DNA of 64,000 bases from Nymphaea colorata (taxonomy: Eukaryota > Streptophyta > Magnoliopsida > Nymphaeales > Nymphaeaceae). Of this stretch, positions 49,595 to 60,802 are shown piece by piece. Within the stretch, counting starts at the first letter, position 1. Each line of letters starts with the position of its first letter. The notes under the pieces were generated by a model. That model saw nothing but the letters and a program-made list of their open reading frames with translations. It was not told the DNA's origin and did not search any database. The stretch covers positions 22,820,283 through 22,884,282 of the forward strand of contig NC_045148.1 of NCBI RefSeq assembly GCF_008831285.2, in the 5' to 3' direction. The position numbers and the translations under genes were made by a program.

Positions 49595-52532
49595 TGTTAC
49601 GGGCCTAAGCGAAGGTCCGGACCCATGCGAGCCCGAGGAAACGGAAAGCATCCGAGCTTTGGGCTCAATCCCTGCAGAAGCTGATTGCACAACCCAGGGA
49701 GGCTGAAGATGCACTGAAGCCAGTTGCAGAGGGTGGAGAGGGTGGCGCAACCAGGTCCAAGTGCACAAAAAGCGAGGCCGAACCTCAAGGAACTCCGGTA
49801 TTAGTTGTAAGAAGCCCCGAACTAGAAAAGAGTGAACTCGACGTGGCTCCTTCGTTTGAGACCCTTGAGGCACCTAAGAACTCGAGTCTTAGGCAAATGG
49901 CTGGTCACCTAGACCAGCCCTCGAACCAACTCCGAAGTGCGGGTGGTTCCCCACACGAGGTCCCCACCCTGGGCTCGCAAGGCTCAGGGGCGGTTTAGCG
50001 TAGGCGTCTACTCGTTTTTGACTTAGTCGTTTTTAGACTTAGGCGTCCTTTGATTACGTTTTTGATTGAGTGCGCACCTAGTGGAGCGGGGTTGTGCTCC
50101 ACGCCAAGGGGAATCGAACTCGACCCCTTTTGATTCTTGGCTGGGCGGAATTGCGCCCTATTGTGTAAATAAGTCTGGATTGTATGGAACCGGTCGGCTT
50201 GTGACCCAGTCCGAATAGGCTTAGTATTTATGTTTTTGGATCCACTTGTAAATTATGCTTTTTTGAGAAAATAGAATTCATTTCCACGGTGTGGCTCTCT
50301 CTCCTCTCTCGAGGACCTTTCTCGTCTCCCGCATTCTCAACCTCACGGAAGAGGATCCGTCTCCTCCCCCCCTCACATCCCCTTTCCCTTGTGGCATTTC
50401 CTTCATACCCTTGGAGATCCGGCATCCGCGTAGATGAAGGCTCGAGGTATCAACGGCGCACGGCAGGCCCTCCTCATCGGTGGTGTTCCTCCCGCCGTGA
50501 CCACGGTAAAGCTCCCCATCAAGATCGAATCAAGCTCGGACGGTGCCTTCTCTTCGACCACGGAAGAGTTGAAAGTCTGGCCGAGCGTTTGGGAAGGTTG
50601 AAGACTGCAACACAGCCTTCAAGTCGACGGCTAAAAAGGTTGGTACTTCGGATTTCGGTAAGAGTTTGGTTAAGGTTAGGGCTGTTGGCATTGGGCGCCT
50701 CACCCACGGACCAAGGCTCGTGCTCGGCATACCCGAGGGTGAGTTTTGACTAAGTCCCACAGTGTCCCTCCCTCGGAACAGCCCTTCCCTTACCTGAAGC
50801 TCTTTCCCTTCTCTGGGGTGCGGCCTAAGCCAAATCGGACATCCGTGGGGGCTAAGGAGGGTAAGTTCACTTCCTTAGTGCTCTCGGGTGCCCTTGTTCA
50901 AAGTAAGATCCAGCAAGTTGCCGGCCTTCAAATCTCAGTATTCAGCCGGTAAAGCAACTCAAATCCACCGCCATTGGAATCGCCCTCGCCCGACGAATAC
51001 AATACTATAATTTGGGTGCGATCTAACGGTGGGAATTGAATCTGGTGCTTTGCCGGAATTCTGGAAAGTTCGGTCGCCGCTGCAACTTCCAGTGACCCCC
51101 TACAACCTTGGAGCTCAAAGACGTGATTGCCCCTGCAGCAATCAAAGGCCCGCAGCAAATCCAAAAGGGCAACGTGGTCACTCGGTTCAATCATTGGAAC
51201 CCTAGCCGCCGGCCTCCTCTTGCGCACCTTCCACCTAGGACATCGACTCTAAGGTAAGTCGCCCCCAGCCCTTCATCTTTGTGACGTATCAGCATCCTAG
51301 GCCTCCTCTCGATCGTGTCTCCCACGTGTCATAACCCGAGAACCTCGTCCCAAATCATTCTCCTTGGATCTCGCGCGGCCCAATTCTGGAAACGTCCCAA
51401 GCCGCGTGAGGAGATACTTGCCTATCTCGCACTCTTTTCCCCTCGTGTGTCAACCCTAGCTGCAGCTAGTATCTTTCGTCCATCACAACACGTGTCAGCC
51501 ATCCAGCCATCGTCCCTACCACGTCATCAAGCCGTGTCCCCTCCTCGCATCTCGCCTGCTCCCACATCTTCCCCGCGCGAGCGCCATCTCACCAACCCGC
51601 GTCTACGTCAGCCCCTTCACGTGTTAACTCCTCCTCGCTAACACGCTTCCCCTCGCTATTTCCGGCAACACCCAGCCGCGTCCTCCCTTCTTGCCTATTT
51701 GGTCTCCATCGCATCCCCCACACTCCGCCAGCTCGCCATCGCGCCTCATCTTCACCCTCCATCAAGCCCACGTGTCTTCATCTCCTCGTCCCAAGAATCT
51801 CGAGAGAGATCTCCGAGCCACCTCACTCGCATCTCCCTCCTTATGCGATTTCCTTCCTAGTCGATAGGAAAGGAAATCCGTGTCATCCTTAACGCTAGAT
51901 CCGTTTCTAGCGTGATCTCTGTCAGCTCTTGATCTTGCCATGTGGCAAAGATCCGGCGTGTCTCCTTGGCTCGACCAGCCAAGCCCTTGACCCACCTAGC
52001 TAGTTAACCTCTCGCGCCGATACCACACCTAGGCTCCTCCTCTTGCTAGCCTTGACCTAGACCGTCGTCTATCCATCCCCTTAGTCCAATTAGGAAGTCA
52101 ACTCCCCCCGAGCCCACTTCTCTCGACCAAACCTAGTTGACCCGAGCTTAGCTCGAGTGTCCCCACATGACCCAGCTCACCCGGACCCATCACTCGGTCC
52201 CTTAGTCGACCCCCATTAGTAGATACCCTTGACCGCACTTGGGTCCACCGCGACCCAAACCCCTTGGGCGTAGGCCCAACCGAGGCCACCCGATTTAGAC
52301 CTAGTGCGGTACCTCGAAGGCACAAGTGCCGACGACCCGCCCGCCAAAGGACCTTGACCTACCTACTGGGCACGGGTGTGGTTTGCTCGATAGTTTGTGG
52401 TTTGGTGTGGTTTGTTGAGTGAGTTGAGAGTGATTATTTTGTATCGCACGCGCTTGTACGGCCACTCACCCATTCTAGTTTTTGTAGTAGGTTTTCCTAG
52501 ATAGGTTTTTGGGAACCCAGCCGCTTGTATAC
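49595..52532 (+). repeat. LTR 'F', interrupted near its end by element G
   Basis: Starts TGTTACGGGCC. The tail frame reads RKRKASELWAQSLQ and AEGGEGGAT although most other sequence has diverged. Donor-like AAG|GTAAGT (intron start 51254). The hairpin array and acceptor region are deleted (junction near 52290), but GGCAC-aa-GTGCC remains next to 'ggtacctcg'. It ends at 'cgcttgtatac', where G inserted; the remainder should lie beyond the window. Confidence 0.75.
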
Positions 52533-55500
52533 TGTTACGGACCTACCTAGTGGTCCAGACTCAGCAGAAGCCGAGCCGGCTGAATCCAGTCGACGGAAGC
52601 GCAAGGCTTCCGATCTTTGGGCTCGATCTCTTTAGTGCATCAAGGCCAGTCCCAAGGAGAAGCAGGAAGCACCGGAGTTAGTTGCAGCGGGAGGAGCAAC
52701 TAGGTCATCAACGGTGCTCAAAGAGGTTAAGTCTCAGGGTGACTTAGGTTCCAACGTAGGGCTCACCGAGCTAGAAAGGTCTAACCCAAGCGAGTCCCAT
52801 TTACACGATCCTTGAGGCATCCTAAGATCAAAATCTTAGGTAAATGGCTCGGCCAAACCTGACCGAGCCCTTGTGACCAGCAACCGAAGTGAGGGCGGGT
52901 CCCCTCACGAGGTCCCCACCCTGTGCTCAAAAGGCTCAGGGGCTTGAACCTTTTCCTTTGCGCGTGGACACTAGGCCTTAGTTGTTTATATGCATTTTTA
53001 GAGTAAGTAGGTTCATTTTAGGCTTGTCAATAAGAGGATTCGAAGTAGGAACCTAGCCTAGCAGGTTGTGCTTGGCATTTTGGATTTGGGTTTTGGGTAG
53101 AGAGCGAGCTTTAGATGGTAAACTCATCTCACATAGGATTAGTATTTAAGTATTTGGATCTATGTACAAAGGAGGAAAGTTTAAGGAAAAGAACTCATTT
53201 TGCGAGCTTGTGCTCTCTCTCTCCTCTGTGTGAGGCTTGTCTCTCCCTCCTCTCTCTCGAGGAATTCTGAATCTAAATCAATGCATGTCCCTCGCCCGTG
53301 AGTGTGAGAGTTGTGCCATCTCATCCCCTCGCGCCCCCTCAGCCCGCGGCGTCTTCTTCCTCCATTAAAGAACTTGGAGCACCGGCGGTGAACCAGCCAT
53401 TGCTCGAGTTGAAAGGCTTGCGGCGGATCTTCCTCCAATTCGGCGGCGATCCCTCCCTCGTCCACGGTGTCATCCCCATTCGAATAGTATTACAGCAACA
53501 CCTAGTACCTTCTTCACGATCACGGTGAGGTTGAGAGGCTGGCATTGTAGCAGGGAAGATTGAATCCGATAGTGGATTCAATACCGACGGCAAGAAGGTT
53601 AGCAGTTTGATTCATTGTCATCGTGAAAGTTGTGTAGGAGCTCGTCTAGGGGAGAGCCTTCCCAAGGTTTCTGTCCTCCTCTCGGTTTACCCGGGAGCAG
53701 AGTTCGAGATTTCCCCGGTGAAGATCCTCTAGATCACTTCCTATACGTCTGGAAGAAGCATTTTAATTGTAAGCCTAATCTCGCCTAAAGTCCGAGTTGT
53801 TTTATCGGAGGAACGGCCATGAATTCAAGTTCAAGGTCTCGGCCTGTTCCCATTGTTCTCTTCGGTCCAGCAGAGTAATTCCGGCTGTATCTTGAGTTCT
53901 GTCTGTGGGAAACCCGCGCCCAAAGGCTGATTGGAATCGCGGATTCAAGAGCTCAGACATACTCAAATTCGAGCCCTATTCGGCGGTGGAGTTGCGAGAT
54001 CGGTTCCCCGTCGGAATCCATCTGTTCTCCGGCCTGTCTTGCAACTTCCGGTGACCCCGTTAGTTCTGGAATTAGAGGACGGCCTTGTCCTCACTCTGCT
54101 GAAAGCTCACGTAGAGAAGGAAGGGGCATCTTGGTCAAACAAGGAGGCGTCGCTCAAAACGCGCCACCCACTTCACCAAGTGCGAACCCACTTGGCCTCG
54201 GCTGAACCAGGTAAGTCCAATCTTGTCCCTTGCTTCCTCCACGTGTCGCCCATCCAGCCTCCCATTCCCAACCTGTAATCCAGTTATTTCCCAAGTGTCC
54301 CTCGTTTGAGGAATCCTAGGAACGTGTCCCCTAACTTGTAGGACCGTGCTCGCCACCTTGCCTACTTCCCCTTTTGTGCTAAGTCCTTCTCCTAGTCGCA
54401 TGTAGTCTCAGCCGCTCATCCATCCACGTGTCAAGATCTGCTGCCCCACGACCAAGCTTGCTTTCCACCTCGCAAGACCCCTTTCCCACTTAGCCCTCTC
54501 GTCTTGCCACCTCACCCCTGGCCTTCCCCACTTTGCGCGCCACTTCCCCCACTCGAGCTCCTTTTCCTAGCTTTTAGCGCAAGTCCCTTAGGACTCGCTC
54601 TTCCTCATGGCTACCTCCCCACTTCGCCCAACCGTAGCTACTCCTCACCCTCGATTGCTCCACGTGTTCTAATCCCCTTCCTTGCCAGACTCCCTTAAGC
54701 CACGTCGCCCACTTCCCTCTCTCTCGCATTCTAGTCTTCAGTCCACTTCCCTTAGCTTTAGGAAAGTGCATTCGCTTTTCCTTGTTGCTAGGAACCCACC
54801 TAGCGCACCCTAGCCAGCCGTCCATCTTGCCACGTGGCAAGTAATCGGTCCCTCACCCCACCGACCAGACTCACCTAGTCCTAACCCAGCTAGACCTTGA
54901 CCGGACCCGATCCTAGTCAACCCCCTTGTCGCCTTGACCCAAGCCAACTCGATTTAGCCTCACTTAACCCATTAGGGACTCGGTCAAACCCAAGCAAGAT
55001 TAGGTTGAACCCAGTTGACTCGAGCCTAACTCGAGTGACACACTTGACCGGACTTACCCGAGCTCATTCTTTGACCGCTTCTTACTCAACCGGCTAACTA
55101 AGTCCCTTCGGCCGAACCTTGCCTTAACCTCATCTTCAGTCACTCAGCCACTCGACCAAGCCCACCTACTAGCTAGATTAACCCCCTTCCGCACCTAAGC
55201 CCAACTCCTCTTTGGCCTACCCGATCCCTTAACGCCTCTTGACTAGACCAGCCTACCCATAGAGCCCCATCCGTCCGAGCTAAACCGACCTTAGCTAGGG
55301 ACTAGGCACTGCCGGAGACGCTAGCAGTTCGCTAGCCGTCGTCGGCCAGCACCTCGGCCACCCCCGACGTCGTCGGCCTTCTCTGCCGACACCCGTGGCC
55401 GAGCCCTTCTAGAGCCAGGCAGGTAGGCGCTGCCGCAATCGGCACTCGCCCCCTTCGGCTCACTGCGGCATCCAGCCCGCGCCTTCGGCGACAGGCGGTC

Positions 55501-56396
55501 GCCCATTTTTCTCGGCACCCGGCAGCAGGCGGCTGCCCAGGTCCGGCATCCCGTCGACCCTTTAGTCCTTCAACAGGTGCCCATCAGGTCAAATTCCGCC
55601 CGACGTCCTGTCTGCTGACCTGCTCCCAACAGCAAACATCTGCCTTGGTCGCTCGTCCGCATGCCCGTGACAAACAGTAGGCGGCCGTCCTCGGTGACGC
55701 GCCCGTCAATCCTTGCCCGACAGCAGGCGGCTGTCCTAGCCCGCGTTCTGCCCACTTCCACCCGACAACAGGAGGCTGTCCAGGCCGCGCGCTTCACGCC
55801 GGCCCGTGAGCTGCACTGCCCGGGGATTAGGATTTCACCCCGTGGCCTCTTTGGCACAGCCAAGGCAACCCCTTGGCCGGTAACTCTCTCTAGCCTCCTT
55901 GTAGATTCGGGGAGGGTGTTGTTTTCATTTCAGTCTTAGGTATCAATTAGTTTGCTTATTTTTCTGCTTTAGCCTAAGGCTTCGGCCTAGCTCCCCTCTG
56001 TGGCACCTCGAGGGCCCTTTGCCCGAGACACGGTCACAAGGAGCCGACCTTCCCATTTGATTTCGTTGGGTGTGGTTTGCTCGGTAGAGTGGTTTGCATG
56101 GTTTGGAATGGTTTGTGAGTGAGTTGAGAGTGTTGCTCTTTATCGCTCGCGCTTGTAAAGCCTGTAACCCTACTGTAGTCAGGTGTAGTAGGTTTATCCT
56201 TAGTTAGGTTGGGAAACTTAACTCCACTTGTAATTCTGTCCTAGGGTTTTTTGCGCCGGGGTCTGTCCGGCCGGGTAGATTGTTTTGTATAATTTTTACT
56301 TAGGATTTTTGGTTTTTGGGAAGTACTCAAGAAGGTCTTGGGAATTAGGACGTTCTTGGTTAGAAATTTCTAGCCTACCAGGGACGAGTCCTAACA
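52533..56396 (+). repeat. 5' LTR of element G (3864 bp)
   Basis: TGTTACGG...CCTAACA. TATTTAAG promoter-like site near 53144, CCAG|GTAAGT intron start 54211, AGGNG hairpins at 55487-55503, 55521-55537, 55719-55735 and 55764-55780, acceptor-like CTTTAG ending 55972. A TAG interrupts the tail-coding frame of this copy near 52633 but not the 3' copy. Confidence 0.92.
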
Positions 56397-56398
56397 AT

Positions 56399-56410
56399 TG
56401 GTATCAGAGC
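56399..56410 (+). promoter_or_regulatory. Primer-binding site of element G
   Basis: TGGTATCAGAGC two bases after the LTR end. Confidence 0.9.
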
Positions 56411-56588
56411 TATCTTGAGGCTTTTATGTCAGTTTGAGCATCCGACCTACGAAGAATTCAGCTTCAACGGGCAGTTCAGACAGGCAGATTTCAGTTTCGG
56501 TATTAGTCAAGGTCTTCTAGTCAGTTGGATTTTGGGTTTTCTGCGTGGCATTTGGATTGTAGATCTCCACGACTTCCGATTATATTGC

Positions 56589-56916
56589 GTAAGTTATAGG
56601 CTTCGCTTGCTCAATTTTAGCAAGTGTAGTGCTGTACATATCGTACACCCAAGGGCAGCTAAACTCGAGGTTCGTCGCCGAGACACCAGGTGGGTGTGGC
56701 GATTTAGGCTCTTCCAGCCCAGCCGAGAGCGAGGTGAGATTGCCTAGGCGCTAAGGCGTAGCGCGGCTTTAGGCGGGCCAACCCATCTCCCTTGCCTTTG
56801 GACTCACGCGCGGCAGCTCAAGCAGCGACAGCAGCAGCGTGACAGTGTAGGCAGTAGAGAGTCAGTTCGGTTTCAATCGATTGAGAGTGGCAGTAGTGTC
56901 AGTAATTGGATTTCAG
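56589..56916 (+). other. Putative leader intron of element G
   Basis: TATATTGC|GTAAGT (56589) to TTGGATTTCAG (ends 56916), enclosing the leader hairpins. Same brackets as D and C. Confidence 0.45.
56675..56780 (+). ncRNA. Tandem AGGYG-loop hairpins in the G leader
   Basis: Hairpin 1: outer TCGCC (56675-56679)/GGCGA (56698-56702), 5' bulge GAG, inner ACACC/GGTGT, loop AGGTG. D has ATCGTC/GATGAT at the outer stem, so pairing is kept with changed bases. Hairpin 2 (gcgcta-AGGCG-tagcgc, about 56745-56765) is the same as in D. Confidence 0.65.
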
Positions 56917-56953
56917 TTAGGATAGTTAATTCCTTGTTTTCGCAAGCTTTAAA

Positions 56954-57880
56954 ATGGAAAAATCAAAAAAGAATGTCAATTCGGATGAGCTCGTCCTTGA
57001 GGAAAGCCCTCACGATACTCCAGAGGAGGCTCAAGCAACTCAATGGGGCCAAGTTCCCAACTATGCCTTAGGCCGAATTCTAAGCATAGAAAAGGAATTA
57101 CTACAAATGCGTAGCGACATGGCTAAGGTGGAGAACTTTAGGAAAAAGGAAATGGACCGCCAAAATACAGATCGTCAAAAAGAAATGGACGAAATACGGG
57201 CTATGTTCCGTCAAATGGCCACCACCCAGGCCCAAGCCATGGCAGCGGAGAGGACCACTCAGGGTCCGAATGCACAGAAAGGGAAGGGTTTGTTAGCAGT
57301 ACCTGGCTATCAAACTGACACTAAGATAAATCCCAACAACGTTTCGCATGTTTGGACAAGCACGGAAGGGGGTAGGCTCATGCGGCCCCCGCCCGATAGG
57401 TATCAACCAGAGCCCCTTAGTGAGTACTACAGAACTCCTCGTGGCCCAAGAATAGGCCAAACTCTTCAAAACCCCATGTATGAATTGTCGGAAGGAGAGG
57501 ACGAGTCACCTCTGCGTCCTAGAAGAACTCAAAGAGATCCCTCTCGTCTAGAGGAAAGGCGTACACCCTCAGTGAAATATGACTTTCCAAAATTCAATGA
57601 AGAGCATCTCAGAGAGTGGTTATTCATGGCAGAACGATTCTTCATGTGCCACCGCATTCCACAAGATGAGTGGATTGAGATCGCCACAGCCAACATGACT
57701 GGCGAAGCTACCACTATCTATGGTTTGAGCACAAAACAGTCGATCCCACCTGGGAAAAGTACAAAGCTAGTCTACAGCTTCATTTTGGAGAATCCACGTT
57801 CATCGATTATGATGAGGATCTCAAAAATCTGGTCCAAACTTCGAACCTACTCACGTATCAAAAGCAGTTCGAAAGACTAG
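56954..57880 (+). CDS. Gag fragment, element G (reads out of frame after about 57713)
   Basis: Homologous to A and D up to NMTGEATT. The 4-nt deletion then puts the remaining ~55 codons out of frame; the true capsid frame continues separately to about 58014. The zinc knuckle lies in a third frame at 58257-58298. Confidence 0.75.
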   Translation: MEKSKKNVNSDELVLEESPHDTPEEAQATQWGQVPNYALGRILSIEKELLQMRSDMAKVENFRKKEMDRQNTDRQKEMDEIRAMFRQMATTQAQAMAAERTTQGPNAQKGKGLLAVPGYQTDTKINPNNVSHVWTSTEGGRLMRPPPDRYQPEPLSEYYRTPRGPRIGQTLQNPMYELSEGEDESPLRPRRTQRDPSRLEERRTPSVKYDFPKFNEEHLREWLFMAERFFMCHRIPQDEWIEIATANMTGEATTIYGLSTKQSIPPGKSTKLVYSFILENPRSSIMMRISKIWSKLRTYSRIKSSSKD

Positions 57881-58840
57881 CCAGTATGGTTCAATGGCCA
57901 GAAAAAGCTCTCATTGGAGCATTCAAGGGAGGCCTACGAAGCGATATCAAACGAGAAATGAAGATACATCGCTTCGATCACCTCGAAGAATGTTTTGCTA
58001 TAGCCCGACTGTATAAGAGCGTATTGAAGAGAGAAAAGAGGAGAAACGAGAGAAAAAGGCTCGAAGGGCAGATAGACAGAGGAAGAAACCCTCCTTCTCC
58101 TCTGCTTCTCGTACAAAAATAAGAGAAAATAAGGGAAGGGAATTGGTTCCCTACAACAGAGGGAACGAGTTCAGGCCGAACCAACGACCAGGCCGTGAAC
58201 TCCCCACTCGTTACTTGTCACCCAAGCAAATTGAAGAATACAGGAAGAAAGGCCTGTGTTTTAGGTGTGAGGGCAAGTGGGATAAAAACCACCAGTGCAA
58301 AGCGCTTTTCAACATAGTGGTGGTTGATGAACGAGAGACCAGCTCTAGTTCAGAAAGCGATTCCTCCTCCAGTTCGGATTCTAGTTCCTCGTCTGATGAG
58401 GAAATCCAAGTTAGAAGAAAAGGCAAGAAAGTTGAGCCTAAGGAAACGCACCAGGAAGAGACCTCGACCAAAGAAGAGAAATCAGAAGAGGTCGAATCTC
58501 TTCACTCGATACAAGATCCCCATAAGGCTAATGCTATGCGTGTATTTGGCCGCATCAATGGCCAAAAAGTCTTCATTCTGCTCGATAGCGGAGCAACCAA
58601 TAATTTCCTCACCGAGAGGAAGCCGCTGAGAGGTGCAGAATCACTCTCACTGAGAGCAGCCCACAAACTATCATCGTGGGAGGGGGACTTCGGCTCAAGT
58701 GCACACACGAAGGGAAAGGCCTTGACGTGTCCGTTAAGAAGAAAACTTTCAAGGTTGATTGTCTCGTCATTCCCCTTGAAGGAGTTGATTTAATTTTGGG
58801 CATGCCATGGTTTTTAACTTGGAAAGACATACATTGAGAT

Positions 58841-60289
58841 GTGAATAACTTTGCCATGACTTTCATCCCCGAAGGAGAAGAGGAATCGATTACGATTCAG
58901 GGACTCGCCAGCTCCACGCGTCCCAAAACAACACTACGGTCCATCCAGCATGAGCAACCCGCTTGTTGGGTTCTCACATTAGCCACAGATGTACGAGTAT
59001 CCGAAGAGAAGGTGGAAGAACCGATTCCACCCAAGATTCAATTGGTCTTAGACCAATTTCCAGAAATATTTGATGAGCCCAAAGGCCTACCACCAAAACG
59101 GGCATATGATCATTGTATCGTCCTTGCACAAGGTGCAGAGCCTGCAAATGTCAGGCCATACCGGTATAGGCATAGCCAGAAGGCGGAGATCGAACACCTA
59201 GTCAAAGAGATGCGCGAAAGCGGCATTATTCGGCCCAGTTGCAGCCCTTTTTCCTCACCCGTTCTTTTAGTGAAGAAAAAGGACAATACTTGGCGATTTT
59301 GCATAGACTACAGGGCGTTGAACGAGGTGACCGTTAAGGATCGGCACCCCATACCCGTAATTGACGAGCTTTTAGATGAGTTGGCCGGCACCACCATATT
59401 CTCAAAGATCGATCTTAGAGCCGGTTATCATCAAATAAGAATGTTTGACGAAGATGTGTTGAAGACAGCCTTCAGAACACACGATGGGCATTATGAATTT
59501 CTAGTAATGCCTTTTGGTTTAACAAATGCACCAGCTACCTTCCAGCGGTGTATGAACGATGTGTTCAGAGCTCACTTGAGAGACTTCATCCTCGTATTCT
59601 TTGATGATATCCTCATCTATAGCAAAGACGAAGAGCAACATCAGCGACATCTGGAAATCACTCTAGACATCCTTAAGGAGCATCAACTCTTCGCGAAGAT
59701 GTCCAAATGCAGTTTTGGACAATCTTCAATCGGATATCTCGGACACATTGTGTCTCGAGAAGGGGTTCGGGCAGACCCCGAAAAGTTGCAAGCCATGGAG
59801 AAATGGCCACTGCCTAAGGACCTCAAAAGTCTACGAGGTTTCCTTGGTTTGACTGGGTATTATAGAAGATTTATCCAGGGGTACGGAATCATTGCACAAC
59901 CCCTTACCCAGATGCTGAAAAAAGGAGCCTTCTCATGGACTGAGAAGTCAAGAGTCGCCTTTGAGAAGCTGAAGGCAGCTCTAATGACCGCCCCGGTTCT
60001 TACTCTACCCGATTTTACAAAGACTTTTACCATTGACACTGACGCTTGTGAAGTCGGAGTTGGAGCCGTACTCGGGCAGGATAATCATCCCATTGCTTAT
60101 ATGTCAAAGGCCTTAACTAGCCGGGCCAAGCCTCTTTCTACATATGAGAAAGAGCTACTCGCTATAGTCATGGCAGTGGAAAAATGGCGTCCCTACTTGA
60201 TTGGACGCAAATTTACAGTTAGGACCGATCAGAATAGTCTAAAGTACATGCTTAAACAACGCGTGTCAACCCCCACTCAACAAAGATAG
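58841..60289 (+). CDS. Protease C-terminus, RT and RNase H fragment, element G
   Basis: Open between the TGA at 58835 and the TAG at 60287. Contains the complete RT ([28 protein letters not shown]) and most of RNase H (TDACEVGVGAVLG, YEKELLAIV, RTDQNSL). The first codon is not a real start; this is an internal piece. Confidence 0.9.
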   Translation: MNNFAMTFIPEGEEESITIQGLASSTRPKTTLRSIQHEQPACWVLTLATDVRVSEEKVEEPIPPKIQLVLDQFPEIFDEPKGLPPKRAYDHCIVLAQGAEPANVRPYRYRHSQKAEIEHLVKEMRESGIIRPSCSPFSSPVLLVKKKDNTWRFCIDYRALNEVTVKDRHPIPVIDELLDELAGTTIFSKIDLRAGYHQIRMFDEDVLKTAFRTHDGHYEFLVMPFGLTNAPATFQRCMNDVFRAHLRDFILVFFDDILIYSKDEEQHQRHLEITLDILKEHQLFAKMSKCSFGQSSIGYLGHIVSREGVRADPEKLQAMEKWPLPKDLKSLRGFLGLTGYYRRFIQGYGIIAQPLTQMLKKGAFSWTEKSRVAFEKLKAALMTAPVLTLPDFTKTFTIDTDACEVGVGAVLGQDNHPIAYMSKALTSRAKPLSTYEKELLAIVMAVEKWRPYLIGRKFTVRTDQNSLKYMLKQRVSTPTQQR

Positions 60290-60301
60290 CTAGCAAAGTT
60301 A

Positions 60302-60790
60302 TTGGGGTATGACTTTGAAATTGAGTACAAGAAAGGTCCTGAGAACAGAGCGGCTGATTCTCTTTCCCGCTTGGCTGAACAGCTGATGACGTTATCAGCA
60401 GTGGAAACGGATATTTGGGATCGGTTAGCTCACGACCAACAAAACGACGAATCGCTTAAGCTAATCAAAGCTTCGATCCAACAAAACCCGGGTTCTATTC
60501 CCTTCTATTCAATCAAGGGAAAAATTCTATATAGGAAGGACAAGGCAGTAGTCCCTCCTAGTTCTGGGCTTAAGCAGGAACTCCTGCAGCATTTTCATAA
60601 CACTCCAGCCACAGGTCATGAAGGGGTCGCAAAGACCCTTAGCCGCATCAAAGCTCAGTTTTGGTGGCGAGGAATTAAGGCTAAAGTTCAGGCCTATGTT
60701 AAGAAGTGTGTGGTATGCCAGCGAGAGAAGTATGAGGCAATCAAGCCTCCAGGTCATCTAAATCCTCTCCCTATACCCACAAGACAGTAG
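60302..60790 (+). CDS. RNase H end and integrase zinc finger, element G
   Basis: AADSLSRLAEQL ends RNase H. His residues and KKCVVCQREK form the HHCC finger. Ends at TAG 60788, where A and D have TGG. Confidence 0.85.
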   Translation: MGYDFEIEYKKGPENRAADSLSRLAEQLMTLSAVETDIWDRLAHDQQNDESLKLIKASIQQNPGSIPFYSIKGKILYRKDKAVVPPSSGLKQELLQHFHNTPATGHEGVAKTLSRIKAQFWWRGIKAKVQAYVKKCVVCQREKYEAIKPPGHLNPLPIPTRQ

Positions 60791-60802
60791 ACCGACGTCA
60801 CA

